Assembly: GCA_025201845.1 (NCBI GenBank)
Contig: MU603934.1
Location: 228,676-292,675 of the forward strand
DNA: 64,000 nt
Direction: 5' to 3'
DNA from: Martensiomyces pterosporus
Lineage: Eukaryota > Kickxellomycota > Kickxellomycetes > Kickxellales > Kickxellaceae
The first letter of the stretch is position 1. Every line of letters starts with the position of its first letter. A program made the position numbers and the translations under genes. The notes under the pieces are model-generated. The model worked only from the letters and a program-made list of their open reading frames with translations. It searched no databases and was not told the origin of the DNA. Below are positions 10,801 to 19,697 of the stretch, one piece after another.

Positions 10801-13800
10801 ACGAGAGCCTCATTCTGGACCTGTGCCAGGTTCTGGATAACGAGCTCGAGCCCCTTCAGATCGAAACCGTGCAAAAGGAGGCCATCCACCCGCGCAAGTC
10901 ATACAAGATGTCGAGCTCTGCTGCGGACATCACATGCTTTGCTTCGTACAAGTGGCCAGTGTCGACACCTAGCTTGCTGACTGATTCGCGCGACCGCATG
11001 GATGCCGGCACTACGCAGAAATACTGGGTCGATGTGCAGCTTAGATGGGGAGACTTTGACTCGCACGACGTTGAGAGGTACACCAGAGCCAAGTTCCTTG
11101 ATTACACGACCGACAGCATGAGCATCTACCCATCGCCGACGGGTGTCATGATCGGCGTTGACCTGGCGTACAACATGTATGCTGCGTACGGCAACTGGAT
11201 CCCTGGCATGAAGCCGCTGATGCACCAGGCGATGGCCAAAATCATGAAGGCTAGCCCTGCGCTGTATGTCATCCGCGAGCGCATTCGCAAGGCGCTCCAG
11301 CTGTTCTCGTCGGAGCCCACGGAGAGCTACCTGAACAGCACCAACTATGCTGAGCTGTTCTCGCACCAGACCTGCTGGTTTATCGACGATACCAACGTGT
11401 ACCGCGTAACCGTGCAAAAGACGTTCGAAGGAAACTTGACGTGCTTCCCTGTTGAGGACCACCAGATCATGACGGAGCACGGGTTCTGGAGCCTGGAGCA
11501 GGTGCAGGAGCACTTCAAGCACCACGAGACGCTGAGTATCGCGTGCTACGTCGACAGTGTGCTGGAGTACCACCCCATCCGTTTGTCTGATGTCACCATT
11601 GACGATGGCGAGCACGATCTGGTGGAGATGGCGGACTCGGCTGGCCTATCGATCATGCCGACTGCAAACCACCGCATGCTGTTGCGTGTTGGCTCTACTG
11701 ATGCCAGCCGCCGGTGGACAGGCCGCGACGGCATGCCACCACCACTTGAGGTGCACACGGCTGGGTCTGTGCTGGATAAGGGCATGCACGACGACAGCGT
11801 GGTTGCGCAGTTTATGGCGCGCTTCTCGGAGGGCGAGGCGGTTGTGCACAGCGAGCTGCCGTTTGCAAAGTCCTTGGGCCTGCAGACCGATGACGAGATC
11901 GATGCCTTCCTCGAGGTGTACGGATACTGGCTCAGCAGCGGATGGCTTGATACCAGCAGCAAGGCTGTGGTGTTTGGATCCGCGAGCACAGCAGGCTATG
12001 GCTACCTAGACAGCCTGTTTGAGCGTCTTCGCCAGGTGCTCGCGCCACGCAGCGTGCACAAGAGGCGGCTCCAGCACCACATCGACGAGCCTGAATGGTG
12101 GTCGTTCTTTAGCGCCGAATATGCCAGCTGCAAGGTGTCCGACAAGCGCGGGCAGCTGCCGCAAGCGGAGACTGGTCTTTCTACTCCTCCGCCAGAGCCG
12201 ATCGTTCTCTCTGACAAGAGGCTCTGCTCCTGGGTGTGGCAGCATTTGGGCAAGCGCCGCCTGCGCCTTGTGGTCAGGGGCCTGTGCCCTGCCCGCAGCG
12301 AGCAAGAAGGCGAGATCCACACCTCATCGATGCAGCTCCGTGATGATCTGCAGCGTCTGCTCCTGCATGCCGGCTATTCGACGGTGTTCAGCGCTGATGA
12401 GACCAGGGATGCCGTCAGCTGGGGCGTGCGCTATGCCGAAGAAGAGCGGCTGGCCGAACCAAAGCTCTGCGTTAAGGAGGAATTTAAGCCCCTGCGTCGC
12501 AGCGGCACCGTATGGTGCGTCACCGTCCCGTCCAAGGGCCAGTACATCATGGTGCGCCGCGTGCACAGGTCTGACGACAGCGGCAACGTCCTCGCTGCAT
12601 CGCGGCCTGTCGTGGTGGGCAACACAAAGCCCATCAACGGTGCACTGACGATCCTCAATCCGCGCACAGGGCAGTGCTTCATCAAGGTCATTCACACGTC
12701 TGTGTGGGCTGGACAGAAGCGCCTTGGCCAGCTGGCAAAGTGGAAGACCGCTGAGGAGACGGTGGCGCTTGTTCGCTCGCTGCCTGTCGAGGAACAGCCG
12801 AACCAGCTCATTGTTTCGCGCAAGGGCATGCTGGATCCCCTCGAGGTGACGATGCTGGACTTCCCCAACATCACCATCCGCGGCAGCGAGATGCAGCTCC
12901 CTCTGCAGGCGCTGCTGAAGATCGAGAAGATTGGCGATATGATCCTGAAGGCCACTGAGCCCAAGATGAGCATGTGGTCGTGCTACGACAACTGGCTGTC
13001 AACCGTGTCGCCCTATACTGCGTTCTCGCGTCTTGTTCTTATCCTCCGGGCGCTGCACATCAACAACGAGCGCGCAAAGATCATTCTGCGCCCAGACAAG
13101 AACACGGTGACCGAGCCCCACCACCTGTGGCCCACTCTGACTGATGAGCAGTGGATCAAGGTGGAGAACCAGCTCAAGGACCTGATTCTGGCCGACTACG
13201 GCAAGAAGAACAATGTCAATGTGGCCTCGCTGACGGCGTCCGAGATCCGCGATGTGATCCTTGGCATGGAGATTCAGGCGCCCTCGCTGCAGCGCCAGCA
13301 GATTGCCGAGATTGAGAAGCAGGCGCGTGAGCAGTCGCAGCTCACTGCTGTCACGACAAAGACTCAGAACGTGCATGGAGACGAGATCGTCGTTACCACC
13401 ACGAGCAACTACGAGTCCCAGACATTCTCGTCAAAGACTGAGTGGCGCCTGCGTGCTATTGCTGCGCAGAACCTGCCCTTGCGAACAAAGCACCTCTATG
13501 TGACCTCGGACGATGTGAGCGACACAGCCTATACCTATGTCCTGCCGAAGAATCTGCTGAGGCGGTTCATCACGATCGCTGATCCCCGCACGCAGATTGC
13601 CGGCTACTTGTACGGCGCGTCGCCGCCTGGGAATGACCAGGTCAAGGAGATCCGCTCGGTAGTGATGGTGCCGCAGTGGGCCACTCACCAGCAAGTGCAC
13701 TTGCCTGACGCCATGCCCAACCACGAGTACCTGCGCGACCTGGAGCCGCTGGGCTGGATTCATACGATGCCCAACGAGCTGTCCCACTTGGCGCCGCAGG

Positions 13801-14255
13801 ACGTCACCATCCACTCGCGCATCCTTGCGCGCACCGCCGACAAGCCCAAGGTGCGCTGGGACGGCGAAAAGACCATTGCGCTTACCTGCGCATTTACGCC
13901 TGGATCGTGCTCGCTGACCGCGTACAAGCTGACGCCTGCGGGGTTCGAGTGGGGCAAGGATAACAGGGACATGGCGTCCGCCAGCCCCGAGGGATTCACG
14001 CCTGCGTGCTTCGAGCGGGTCCAGATGCTGCTTTCGGACAGGTTCATGGGATTCTTCATGGTGCCCGACGACAACGGTGTCTGGAACTATAATTTCATGG
14101 GGCCGGCGCACCGTGCGGACATGTCGTACGGACTGCAGCTGGATGTGCCCCGCGAGTTCTACGACGAAGCGCACCGGCCTAGCCACTTTATGAACTTTGC
14201 GGACATGGAAGGCGCCGCAGCGGACGAGGTTGACCTTGAAGACGAGTTCGCCTAA
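1863..14255 (+). CDS. PRP8: Prp8, U5 snRNP spliceosome core protein, with four inteins
   Basis: Central scaffold of the spliceosomal active site, which holds U5 and U6 snRNA and the splice sites. One frame of 4130 codons runs from the ATG at 1863 ([17 protein letters not shown]) to TAA at 14253, with no spliceosomal intron. The host protein aligns with Prp8 from end to end: PRO8NT from about residue 40, PROCN, the reverse-transcriptase-like core, the U5- and U6-contact regions, the RNase H-like domain ([14 protein letters not shown]) and the C-terminal MPN/Jab domain. Four in-frame inteins interrupt it at residues 577-1037, 1812-2372, 2562-2899 and 3194-3587. Removing them leaves 2376 residues, close to the family's usual 2300-2400. 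Extein blocks are 576, 774, 189, 294 and 543 residues. Functional Prp8 should therefore need four protein-splicing events. The extein flanking intein 3 departs from the otherwise conserved sequence (QQQ before, [12 protein letters not shown] after). An AATAAA-like signal follows the stop near 14294. Confidence 0.98.
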   Translation: MDASSRQPGRGPRAPGGPPQQTLQLDPRYVPAEPSEAEIDKKAQEWRALNSKRYDTKRRMGFAEQQKSDMPPEHLRKIIKDHGDMSARKYRHDKRVYLGALKYVPHAVLKLLENMPMPWEQVREVPVLYHVTGAITFVNEIPWVIEPVYMAQWGTMWIMMRREKRDRKHFKRMRFPPFDDEEPPLDYGDNLLDIEPLEAIQMELDEDDDAPVFDWLYDSRPLADEDEEDTEGSAVGRRVNGSTYRKWRLDLPVMANLHRLAGQLLSDLIDPNYFYLFDLNSFITAKCLNMAIPGGPKFEPMYKDINPADEDWNEFNDINKIIIRQPIRTEYKVAFPHLYNSLPRNVRLSAYHTPAVQYVRPDDPDLPAFYFDPVINPISSRSLVSQFKDDARSVEDEIFGDADEDDEFVLPDNARAFLEDTPLETDNTANGIALYWAPHPFNTRSGRTRRAEDVPLVRDWYVEHCPPGMPVKVRVSYQKLLKNYVLNAIHTSPPRAQRKKYLFRQFKATKFFQTTEIDWVEAGLQVCRQGHNMLNLLIHRKSLNYLHLDYNFNLKPVKTLTTKERKKSRFGNAFHLCVAAGTPVNLGTGLALPIELVRGGTSLQCVAYSEGSLTKSIGHEGRAGGDAFQVHAAPQSCLRIRCIDGTVIAVTPTHPVLAVLGHAGATLEDASYIPAGDLTSDHSVVCSALYSVVDSPASDSASAYQLLDWSMPRDRDKILAFARLLGAVLANGAVSDTSSELLMQSELDIQQAQADISVLVETAGQVRRAAGLPNTSSPGSRSVLSLPSEVHQMFIRAGCAPDADSSRAQIAPAVIRTAPISVQREFLAAWWGGNGGSCRVDKDLSAPLGDNPMAYLKVSAGKADVAVLKASIEWMQTALLRHFGVDAAVVESFVATSTGHAGLVPFDPAKQQDAAPPTQVYYRAGLRLDAKSLVPFAEKVGVRYSSQTQARLDLMRRWSNYVRLAKSESAQRVHSFAEFAELICLRPTAAAGACGSLATALLLPIASVAPEAEKRMVYDISVPEHENFVAGTVVVHNCREILRLTKLIVDSHVQYRLGNVDAFQLADGLQYLFAHVGQLTGMYRYKYRLMRQIRACKDLKHLIYYRFNTGPVGKGPGVGFWAPGWRVWLFFLRGIVPLLERWLGNLLARQFEGRNSKGVVKSLTKQRVDSHYDLELRAAVMHDILDMMPEGIRGNKSKVILQHLSEAWRCYKANIPWQVPGMPKPIENMILRYVKSKADWWTSVAHYNRERIRRGATVDKAIARRNCGRLTRLWLKAEQERQRNYLKDGPYVSAEEAVAIYTTAVHWLESRRFSPIPFPPLSYKHDPKLLILALERLREAHSVQGHLNSSQREELGLIEQAFDNPHEALNRIKRLLLTQRAFKEVGIEFMDMYSHLIPVFDVEPLEKITDAYLDQYLWYEADKRRLWAPWIKPADSEPAPLLVYKWCQGVNNLDGAWETDSGQCTVMLEAKLARVFEKIDLTLLNRLLRLILDHNLADYMTAKNNVVVSFKDMNHVNSYGLIRGLQFAPFIFQFYGMIIDLLILGLQRASEIAGAPNMPNDFLQFKDVETERRHPIRMYMRYLDRVYMLLRFDDEEDSRELIQRFLTENPDPNNENVVGYNNKRCWPRDSRMRLMKHDVNLGRAVFWDIKNRIPRSLTTIEWDDEASFVSVYSRDNPNLLFDMAGFEVRILPKARQLTDGSSVQDGSWALIDDRTKERTATAFLRVDDASIQRFNNRIRQILMSSGSTTFTKIANKFNTALIGLMTYFREAVVHTREMLDLLVKAETKIQARIMLGLNSKDSNRMPPVIFYCYGAGFRVRMADGSTKAIENIAVGDRVLGSDGSPRDVAHVMSGTAPLHRVSLAKPRPKSKCDDGYVPLSEVTPVVRTASSISVQSICSGISHDSGDVSSPATPPSDELLYDDSFLCNERHRLAIRVATRSNIHEKSCRVGSSSWSDAGSFIAESVSLKFDQRLGFKRPYSITQVFEYNSSFFGLTDNGKAMARKEADLHAQNMVKIAVEAGAPPDCVYVWHDKQKAAYRVISNNYPKHLTPPCCSFYYGCVPLSASNLVFNSKEDARSAAIAAQPEQDSFIWTVSVCDYLEYAKHMHSRGETPVPCVMTYSGRVASWPVEHGSMSRLTELVARAGQQAEPSVESASDFGWALGCWLCGGDSFNASNTHNGQHVGDSVLQHWAEIVGRPSAEQQATAFGMIVELLALPKSRHVSSQTRDLLVSEPSKIRSALLAGMLDACGKATSDNGIAIVQPLDSESVLHLAYEVARSLGLETASRKNATHGSVIIHGDLSPIPSITSVCPGSSSASRHDGHAGEKHAAGHHALFEVSAEPALAGEYYGFQVADGQSPLFCHSDFVVGSNCPKELGGLGMLSMGHVLIPQSDLRWSKQTETGISHFRAGMSHEEGQLIPNLFRYILPWESEFVDSQRVWAEYALKRQEANVQNRRLTLEDLEDSWDRGIPRINTLFSKDRHTLAYDKGWRIRTEWKQYQLAKANPFWWTHAKHDGKLWQLNNYRTDMIQALGGVECILEHSLFRGTYYPTWEGLFWQQQCFAAGTQVMMGDGSIRSVEDIAEGDLLMGDDSKPRVVKELVRGPSGNMYSLDIPAWGDSSVVVTGNHILVLRQTNADLGIVECTVEEFVAMAPEAQSAYSMASTRIKYPGSSKPLTQDPLILGAQLACQAEGCSDDLCDRLAAGLEGYATHPDVAALLKEGGAVDGTTSKADILARVKGAPDEACACGQAVPLEYRAHPDPRVRALVFVGASLALGSSAISGSGLRTSIQTTSKAFAGELHALLIALGLPATHKVSGAAHGSFHTVSYENALIQAPDAERASVVSAAACADYLVNSASQSLNPVAFTVHKAPSEPYFGFKIEGPNRRFLLANGLITHNSGTFSGAMGQRQLTNAQRSGLNQIPNRRFTLWWSPTINRANVYIGFQVQLDLTGIFMHGKLPTLKISYVSLFRSHAWQKSHESLILDLCQVLDNELEPLQIETVQKEAIHPRKSYKMSSSAADITCFASYKWPVSTPSLLTDSRDRMDAGTTQKYWVDVQLRWGDFDSHDVERYTRAKFLDYTTDSMSIYPSPTGVMIGVDLAYNMYAAYGNWIPGMKPLMHQAMAKIMKASPALYVIRERIRKALQLFSSEPTESYLNSTNYAELFSHQTCWFIDDTNVYRVTVQKTFEGNLTCFPVEDHQIMTEHGFWSLEQVQEHFKHHETLSIACYVDSVLEYHPIRLSDVTIDDGEHDLVEMADSAGLSIMPTANHRMLLRVGSTDASRRWTGRDGMPPPLEVHTAGSVLDKGMHDDSVVAQFMARFSEGEAVVHSELPFAKSLGLQTDDEIDAFLEVYGYWLSSGWLDTSSKAVVFGSASTAGYGYLDSLFERLRQVLAPRSVHKRRLQHHIDEPEWWSFFSAEYASCKVSDKRGQLPQAETGLSTPPPEPIVLSDKRLCSWVWQHLGKRRLRLVVRGLCPARSEQEGEIHTSSMQLRDDLQRLLLHAGYSTVFSADETRDAVSWGVRYAEEERLAEPKLCVKEEFKPLRRSGTVWCVTVPSKGQYIMVRRVHRSDDSGNVLAASRPVVVGNTKPINGALTILNPRTGQCFIKVIHTSVWAGQKRLGQLAKWKTAEETVALVRSLPVEEQPNQLIVSRKGMLDPLEVTMLDFPNITIRGSEMQLPLQALLKIEKIGDMILKATEPKMSMWSCYDNWLSTVSPYTAFSRLVLILRALHINNERAKIILRPDKNTVTEPHHLWPTLTDEQWIKVENQLKDLILADYGKKNNVNVASLTASEIRDVILGMEIQAPSLQRQQIAEIEKQAREQSQLTAVTTKTQNVHGDEIVVTTTSNYESQTFSSKTEWRLRAIAAQNLPLRTKHLYVTSDDVSDTAYTYVLPKNLLRRFITIADPRTQIAGYLYGASPPGNDQVKEIRSVVMVPQWATHQQVHLPDAMPNHEYLRDLEPLGWIHTMPNELSHLAPQDVTIHSRILARTADKPKVRWDGEKTIALTCAFTPGSCSLTAYKLTPAGFEWGKDNRDMASASPEGFTPACFERVQMLLSDRFMGFFMVPDDNGVWNYNFMGPAHRADMSYGLQLDVPREFYDEAHRPSHFMNFADMEGAAADEVDLEDEFA
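3591..4973 (+). mobile_element. PRP8 intein 1 (461 aa), endonuclease remnant
   Basis: In-frame protein intron within the PROCN region, between extein residues FHL and CREILRL. The host reads [14 protein letters not shown] after excision, which matches uninterrupted Prp8. Splicing residues: Cys1 ([10 protein letters not shown]), block B T75-P-T-H78, block [15 protein letters not shown], and C-terminal VVVHN with the usual His-Asn pair before Cys+1. The sequence suggests full splicing competence. A LAGLIDADG endonuclease domain lies between. Its two motifs read [10 protein letters not shown] (148-157) and [11 protein letters not shown] (250-260), so both catalytic aspartate positions are Asn (155 and 258). 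Cleavage activity is therefore unlikely. Boundaries come from the extein alignment and are exact to the codon. Confidence 0.96.
7296..8978 (+). mobile_element. PRP8 intein 2 (561 aa), atypical C-terminal junction
   Basis: The largest of the four. It sits between extein VIFY and [15 protein letters not shown], at the end of the reverse-transcriptase-like core. Cys1 begins [20 protein letters not shown]. Block B is N117-E-R-H120 instead of the usual T-x-x-H. The C-terminus is DFVVGSN, so the penultimate residue is Ser instead of His. The +1 residue is Cys, where uninterrupted Prp8 generally has Thr (FYTPKELGG). LAGLIDADG motifs read [11 protein letters not shown] (351-361) and [12 protein letters not shown] (431-442). 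At the catalytic positions they have Gly358 and Cys439, so the endonuclease is probably dead. A long Ser-rich insertion lies between blocks A and B (about residues 60-110). Splicing is expected, because the host needs it, but its chemistry is less canonical than in inteins 1 and 3. Confidence 0.95.
9546..10559 (+). mobile_element. PRP8 intein 3 (338 aa) at the Cryptococcus-type PRP8-a site
   Basis: Lies between extein GLFWQQQ and SGTFSGAM, corresponding to GLFWEKA|SGFEE in uninterrupted Prp8. To my knowledge this is the classic fungal site first described in Cryptococcus. Cys1 begins [20 protein letters not shown]. Block B is T64-G-N-H67. The end is NGLITHN followed by Ser+1, so splicing residues are canonical. 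It is the shortest copy and most of the endonuclease is eroded. The helix [20 protein letters not shown] (228-247) still has the family look. The motif positions read ILGAQLACQ (121-129) and FVGASLALG (208-216), with no acidic residue at either catalytic position. It appears to be decaying towards a mini-intein. Confidence 0.96.
11442..12623 (+). mobile_element. PRP8 intein 4 (394 aa), separate lineage, in the RNase H-like domain
   Basis: Lies between extein FEGNLT and TKPINGAL, in the RNase H-like domain hairpin. Its N-terminus [20 protein letters not shown] is of a different type from inteins 1-3. Block B is T74-A-N-H77. Block [17 protein letters not shown] is followed by a C-terminus RPVVVGN, where penultimate Gly replaces His, and Thr is +1. 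Gly-Asn ends occur in this CFP-type class, so this is probably native. LAGLIDADG motifs read [11 protein letters not shown] (159-169) and [10 protein letters not shown] (277-286), with Ser166 and Arg285 at the catalytic positions. The downstream helix [20 protein letters not shown] is well preserved. Endonuclease activity is not expected; splicing is. Confidence 0.95.
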
Positions 14256-14390
14256 GCGCCGCCTCACCTCCACCCCCTGCTTTTCTGTTTCAAAATAAAG
14301 CCATGTTTTGCTATGTCGCTTGCCTGCGGTCCTTGGCTGTGAGGTGTTTATTGTGTTTGAGGTTGGATTGTACATAAAGAAAGGCAGCAT

Positions 14391-15383
14391 CTACTTTGTC
14401 TGCGACACGTCTCTTGCCATCGGCGCAGTCGTAGCGCCAGGCGGGAACCCGGCATACGTCGCCGCATTCGAAATGAACGCAAACCGACGCTGCGGCGGCA
14501 GTGTGCCCGAATACATGGTGCTTGCCGAGCCAGCAAGCAGCATCTGCGACGCCCTGTGAATCTCCTCCGTGGGTGGACGGAACGCAGCCGGGCCGTGTGC
14601 ACTGACCACACGCGCCAAATTTTCCTGCAGCCGCTTTGCCACGGCCTTCTCCTCCTCGCTGATCTTGCCAAAATCTCCTTCCTGTGCGCGTCTGTCCTGC
14701 GCCTCTGCCAGCTTGACCAGGAGATCGCGGTTGGTCTCTAGAATAGATGCTGCTGTCTCGGACTCTTCGCTTGCTGGGGAGCTGGCGTCGCCGGTGTCGC
14801 TGGAGTCACTGGCACCGAGGACGGACGGGCAGAGCCCCAGATCTTGCAGCACTTCAGGCGATATCGCGTCGATGGCCACCCCTGTGCGACCATCGGATGT
14901 GGCTGCTGATTCCGCAAGAACCTTGTCGGCCAGTTCCAGGGCATCTGTCAAGTCCGCATCCGACACCCGCGCCTCTTCTGCATGCAGAGTGCCAAGTACA
15001 CTAATGTCCCTTGCACTCAGTGTGGATAATGACGAGTCGTGCGTGGGCAAGAAGCTGCTAAACGCGCCATAGAACTCCTCCACGGGCAACAGCGCCGCGC
15101 CCTGCACTGGCTTCTCAAACGCGTGCGCATCGGTGTCTGCTTTTAGGGCGTCGGCTGGGAGGTACCCGCTCATGGTGTGTGGTTTGGCGTCGGCGGCTGC
15201 CGACGATGAGGGGTGGATGAAAATGTACTGGAGGCCATCGGGGAGCTCTGGCAGGCCCTGGCCGTCAGCGACGAAGATTGGGTCTGAGAAGAGAAACACC
15301 GTTTGCGTGCGCCTGAGCAATGCAACGTAGCGGCCACCGATGGGCAACTTGGCGCCGCTGGATTCGCTGTCTGGTAGCGCCAT
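14391..15383 (-). CDS. Unrecognised 330-aa protein convergent with PRP8
   Basis: Single-exon frame from the ATG at 15383 (MALPDSESSGAKLPIGGRYV) to TAG at 14391. Its 3' end faces PRP8 across 135 bp. No transmembrane segment or signal peptide is visible. Residues 1-80 look folded (GGRYVALLRRTQTVFLFSDP). The middle is acidic and Ser-rich. A predicted helix pair near 215-270 includes NRDLLVKLAEAQDRRAQ and ISEEEKAVAKRLQENLARVV. That helix pair faintly resembles the C-terminal DUF3512 region of BRD7/BRD9 chromatin-remodeller subunits, but there is no bromodomain and I do not claim orthology. Coding is supported by length, a clean ATG and a plausible amino-acid composition. A CACGTG lies 162 bp upstream. 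Confidence 0.72.
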   Translation of the reverse strand: MALPDSESSGAKLPIGGRYVALLRRTQTVFLFSDPIFVADGQGLPELPDGLQYIFIHPSSSAAADAKPHTMSGYLPADALKADTDAHAFEKPVQGAALLPVEEFYGAFSSFLPTHDSSLSTLSARDISVLGTLHAEEARVSDADLTDALELADKVLAESAATSDGRTGVAIDAISPEVLQDLGLCPSVLGASDSSDTGDASSPASEESETAASILETNRDLLVKLAEAQDRRAQEGDFGKISEEEKAVAKRLQENLARVVSAHGPAAFRPPTEEIHRASQMLLAGSASTMYSGTLPPQRRFAFISNAATYAGFPPGATTAPMARDVSQTK

Positions 15384-15544
15384 TTACGCGTATGCTTGTA
15401 TTGCTGTCGCTGGCAGGCGCGTCGGGCGTGCAATGCAGATGAAATGCAGCAACAGGTGTCAAAATGGAAGAGGCGAGGCTAAAAGGAAGCAAAAAAAAAA
15501 AACGAATTTGCACAAATTTCATTTGGCGTGAAGGATGGCATAAT

Positions 15545-15550
15545 CACGTG
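15545..15550. promoter_or_regulatory. CACGTG E-box upstream of the 330-aa gene
   Basis: TCACGTGGC lies in the 418-bp space (15384-15801) between the start of the 330-aa gene and the stop of the ammonium transporter gene. That space also has an A-tract near 15490 and no open frame worth calling. Motif match only. Confidence 0.3.
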
Positions 15551-15801
15551 GCTGATATGGCGCTGCTTTAGCTGCTCCAGCAGTGTGTAAACGCCGCACT
15601 GTTCGTGCGCCGGACAAGCGGCCGCTGCTGCTGTGATGTACAGTGTATTTCTTCAGATATCAAGAGAGCTAAGGAAAAGAGAATGGCGTGCTGCTCGCGA
15701 TCGAGGAGTAGCCTATATAATATGTACACGGAGCGAGTGTCACCGTGGTGGTGGCCTCAAGAAATGAAAAGGAAGCGTGTGCAGGAATGAGTGTGGCGTG
15801 T

Positions 15802-17220
15802 CTATGGCGACATCGAGGGTGTGGCAGTCACAGCAGCCGATGACGAGTCCCTAAGCAATAGACGCTCCTTGCCCGGATGCTGGATAGAGCTGCGTGGGCT
15901 GGGCGTAGCCGATCTCACCTCGGCAGCCATCTGTATGTTGATGTGCGACTGCGCGATTTCAGCAACAAAGTTGTACCCAGCCTCGCCTAGCTCAGTAAAG
16001 TCCAGTCCATGAGCCTCGTCATCCGGATGGACGCGGAACTTGAAGATGGGGATGTAGTTCATCACCTTAAGAACGATGAACGAGACAACGAATGACCAGG
16101 CGGCGGAGACAACAAGGGCCAGCAGCTGGATGTACATCTGCTTGGCGTGGCCGTTGATGAGTCCGCCGTCAGAGCTGGTGCCGTCGAGTTCGATGACCTT
16201 CTTGTTGGCGAAAATGCCGGTGAGGAAGACGCCGAGGATGCCGCCGACGCCGTGGACTGCAAAGACGTCGATGCAGTCGTCGATGCCCAGGCGGAGGTTG
16301 AGATCGATGGCGTAGTAGCAGCACACGCCGGCAATGACGCCCATGGGGAACGACGCCCAAGTGCTAACATAGCTGGCCGCCGGGGTGACGCACACCATGC
16401 CTGCCACAGCTCCCGAGCAGAAGTGGAAGCTGGAGAACTTGCGTTCGCGACGGAACGCCAGGGCGACCCAGACGATGCCTGCCACGGCGCCAGCCAGGTT
16501 GGTGGTCATGAATGCAATTCCAGCGCGTCCAGAGGCAAGCGACGCGCCGCCGGCGTTGAACCCGAACCAGCCAAAGAACAAGAATGCAAACCCCAGGATG
16601 ATGTTGAGGTAGTTGTGTGGCTGCCACTTCTCCTCGCCAAACCCCTGGCGTTTGCCCAGGACGAAGTAGAACGCCAGAGCGGCAAATCCCGACGCAGTCT
16701 CAACAGCACAGCCACCGGCAAAGTCCAAAACACCCATTTTGAGCAGCCAGCCGTTGGGCGCCCACACCCAGTACGCAATGGGGTCGTATACGAGGGTGGT
16801 CCAAATGAATACGTATACTATAGTGGGCAGCACGCGGATGCGCTCAGCTGCGCCACCAATGGCCAGGCCGGGTGTGAGAGCTGCGAACATGCACTGGTAG
16901 ATGGCAAAGACCACGCCGGGCACTGTGGGTGCATTTGGGTGCGGCTTGTAGCTGACGTCGAGGAAGAGCCAGTGCCTCAGGTTGCCGATGAATGGATTGC
17001 TGGAGGTCTCTGAGAACGCCAGCGAGTAGCCCCAGACCACCCACTGCACCGTGACGATGGCCATCGCTATCATGCAGAGGAAGACCAGGGAGAGGGCGTT
17101 TTTACTGCGAACCATTCCGCTGTAAAAGTAGCCCAGACCGGGGATCATGAGGAAGACGAGGGCTGTGGATGCAATCATCCACACCGTTGCGCCCATGTCG
17201 ATGTCGTTTATGCTGGTCAT
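15802..17220 (-). CDS. MEP: Ammonium transporter, Amt/Mep family (Mep1/3-like)
   Basis: Plasma-membrane ammonium transporter of 472 residues, one exon, ATG at 17220. Eleven hydrophobic spans follow the family order, with FLMIPGLGYFYSGMVRSKN in the first spans and AERIRVLPTIVYVFIWTTLV in the middle. Of the twin histidines lining the Amt pore, the second is present (DVFAVHGVGG, H323). The first is Glu174 (DFAGGCAVETASGF). In yeasts Glu at this place marks Mep1/Mep3-type transporters and His marks Mep2. The cytosolic tail (about 400-472) is Ser-rich and probably regulated by phosphorylation; that last point is inference. Its upstream region is shared with TACO1. Confidence 0.96.
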   Translation of the reverse strand: MTSINDIDMGATVWMIASTALVFLMIPGLGYFYSGMVRSKNALSLVFLCMIAMAIVTVQWVVWGYSLAFSETSSNPFIGNLRHWLFLDVSYKPHPNAPTVPGVVFAIYQCMFAALTPGLAIGGAAERIRVLPTIVYVFIWTTLVYDPIAYWVWAPNGWLLKMGVLDFAGGCAVETASGFAALAFYFVLGKRQGFGEEKWQPHNYLNIILGFAFLFFGWFGFNAGGASLASGRAGIAFMTTNLAGAVAGIVWVALAFRRERKFSSFHFCSGAVAGMVCVTPAASYVSTWASFPMGVIAGVCCYYAIDLNLRLGIDDCIDVFAVHGVGGILGVFLTGIFANKKVIELDGTSSDGGLINGHAKQMYIQLLALVVSAAWSFVVSFIVLKVMNYIPIFKFRVHPDDEAHGLDFTELGEAGYNFVAEIAQSHINIQMAAEVRSATPSPRSSIQHPGKERLLLRDSSSAAVTATPSMSP

Positions 17221-18792
17221 TTTGGCTACTTGTTGACAGAGGCAGCGCCCTGTGTGCGAGGTTTAGCAAGAGAGATAGGAACTGGAGGAGTAGAGTGCAA
17301 AATATGAGAGCCGCAATGCTATCAGGGTGTAGCGGAGGATGAAAGAGGCGATGTGGCAGCGATATTAAATGCTGGGTATTATTGCCAGCAGCTGCGAGAT
17401 GTGCTAAATGAGGCGGGGGCAGAAGAGAGTGAAATATTCGGCTGCGTGTAGTCTAGGCGCACATGAACTGAGGAGTCCCTTGGGCAGCTGGGAAAGCGAG
17501 ATGCTTTATATTCGCCCTGGGTACGAAAATGGAATGTTCCGCCAAAAAAAAAAAAAGCATGTTGACTCTACAGGCATGCGACCAGAGCAGATTGGGAAGA
17601 CGCAGGAATCCGTGGCAGTCACTCCTTTCCCTGCTTGGCAGCAGCCAGCGATGGGGAGGGGGCTGTGTGAGCCACTGGGACACACAGCGCAGCGCGCTGT
17701 TTAGGGAACAGCCCCGCTCCTATCAGACGCGATCGGGGTGCTGGGTGCCGGAGACCTGCGAGCGCTCTGGTGATCCGTCTTATCTGCGCGCGATCTCTGC
17801 GACCTCATATTGGCCAAAAACCTCCCTCCCTGCGCTTCCACAAGGCGGGCCTGTTTTTGCCCGCATGTCTGCATGTGCCTCAGTAATCTGGCAAGACATA
17901 TGAATGCGCCTCTGCTCTTGGTGCGGGGCGCTGTGGACACAAAGGGGCTGTAGCGCTTCGCCCCACCAACTATGAACACGGCCATGGCATATGCATGTGT
18001 CGCTTCCCGTAGCCTTGATGTCAGCTGGCGTTGCATGCAACATGCCACGGACCGGGTGCCGTTTTCTGTGTTTACCTGAGCACAGATGGTCGGCAGCGGC
18101 CGGGCGGAGAGCTTTTGCAATCAGTCCTCGTATTCCGTGGCCATAGCGCTCGCGCAAGGGCGAATGCAGGCTACACCCAGCGGGTGGCCATAGCCGCACC
18201 AGCACCGACCATACTAACCAAGTGGTCGGTGCTCAATCCACATATACAGCACCATGTCTGAAGACATAGGAAATAGCCGGAGCATATCAACGTAGATATG
18301 AAACAGATACGTGGCACAGGCGTGAGGGTGACTGCGCTTGTTACTCACCATGCGCAGAGCCTCACATTATCACCAGCGATCTATTGGGAATTCCAGAAAT
18401 TCTTGCGCTTGGCGAGAGCGCAGAAGAAAAGCACATGCGTCAAGAAGCAGGCGGCGGATAAGATGGCATCGATCGCTTGAGCCCACTATCTGAGCCCATC
18501 AGCCAGAGCCCTCCCGAGCCCGGCAGTGATTTGATCCAGGCGCTGATGTCGGCTCCTCCACTCGGGCACACGTCCTCCGGAGATCAGACGTCCTCCCTTA
18601 AGCTGCCCTGAGGGGCGCTTAGGGCTTCCTTTGCGCTTTCCATGCTGACTTTCTGCACAGCAGCAGCACCTGCACACTGCTGATTTCCGTCCTTCTTCTC
18701 GTACCCCTCAACGTCACCCAGTCCCCCGCGGCTATTCTCCTGCTGTTAGCGGTGTGTTTCGAGCGCGCAAAAAACGAGTACGGGTCAACTTT
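17221..18792. other. Divergent intergenic region MEP/TACO1
   Basis: A 1.57 kb stretch between divergent starts. It holds an A-tract at 17543 and scattered GATA cores near MEP, which would suit nitrogen control by GATA factors but are too short to prove it. Open frames here (such as 17701-18205 minus) are antisense to each other and show no domain. I see no RNA gene. Confidence 0.5.
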
Positions 18793-19697
18793 ATGTTATC
18801 TGCTGCCCATCGCCTCGCTTCACCGGCCGCCGCCACTGCCGCAGTAGCTGCTGCTCGCAGCACTTGCTGTCTCGTGCAGAAGAGGCATTCCGGCCACAGC
18901 CGGTGGTCCAAGATCCGGCACTCCAAGGGCGCTGCCGACATGAAGAAAGGCCAGATATTCGCCGCGATAACCAAAGACATCCTCACAGCCGCCAAAGGTA
19001 AGAAGAGCAGGCACCAGCCTTGGTGTGGTTCAGAAAGCAGCCCGTGCTGATGCTGTGCAAGAGCTATTCTGATTTATTCTGATTTGCTGTAGAGGGCGGA
19101 CCCGATGTCAGGTTCAACCTCCGCCTTGCCACAGCCATCAAGCAGGCACGGCAGGCGGACATGCCCAAGGACACGATCGAGCGGGCGATCAAAAGGGCCA
19201 CATCCAAGGAGTACTCCAACGCGGAGCAAGCCGTCTACGAGGGTCTGGGTCCACACGGAGTGGCGCTGATGATCGAGTGCCTCACAGACAACAAAAACAG
19301 GACAGTGAAGGCCCTGCGCAACAAATTCAACCGCATGGGCGGCTCCATGGCCCCAGTCGGCTACATGTTTGATAAAAAAGGCCGCATCTGGTTCACAAGG
19401 GGCGAGTCGCAGGATTCCATGGACCAGATGCTTGAAAAGGCGATTGAGGCGGGTGCGGAGGATATCGAGGATCTGGGCGAAGAAAGAGTCGAGGTCATTT
19501 GCGAGTTCAGCGAACTGCAGGCTGTTACAAGGACGCTGGTCAGCGAGCACAAGTATGCGGTGGAGCGGATGGAGGGCACATACATCCCTAACACCTCGGC
19601 CGAGCTCTCGGATGATCAGGCCGCAGAGATCGAGGCTATCGTTGAGGATTTGGAGGAGCTCGACGATGTCATCAAGGTGCACTGCAACATTTCATAA
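18793..19697 (+). CDS. TACO1: Mitochondrial translational activator, TACO1/YebC family
   Basis: YebC/PmpR-type protein. Mitochondrial members help translation of particular mitochondrial messages, and the yeast relative is Dpc29. There are two exons, 18793-18997 and 19093-19697. The intron (gtaagaag...ctgtag, 95 nt) interrupts the codon for Glu in AAKEGGPDVRFN, and splicing gives 269 residues. The first ATG of the frame is 18793; a longer reading would start at a GTG. The N-terminus MLSAAHRLASPAAA... is rich in Ala, Ser and basic residues, fitting a mitochondrial presequence. The family signature GHSRWSKIRHSKGAADMKKG follows directly, then MPKDTIERAIKR and the acidic C-terminal domain ending VIKVHCNIS. 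Confidence 0.93.

Noticed and set aside
3591..12623. The PRP8 insertions as spliceosomal introns
   Set aside because: All four are fully open in frame, their edges lack GT...AG, and they carry intein blocks A, B, F and G.
3591..12623. Active homing endonucleases in the inteins
   Set aside because: The catalytic acidic positions of both LAGLIDADG motifs are replaced in each of the four.
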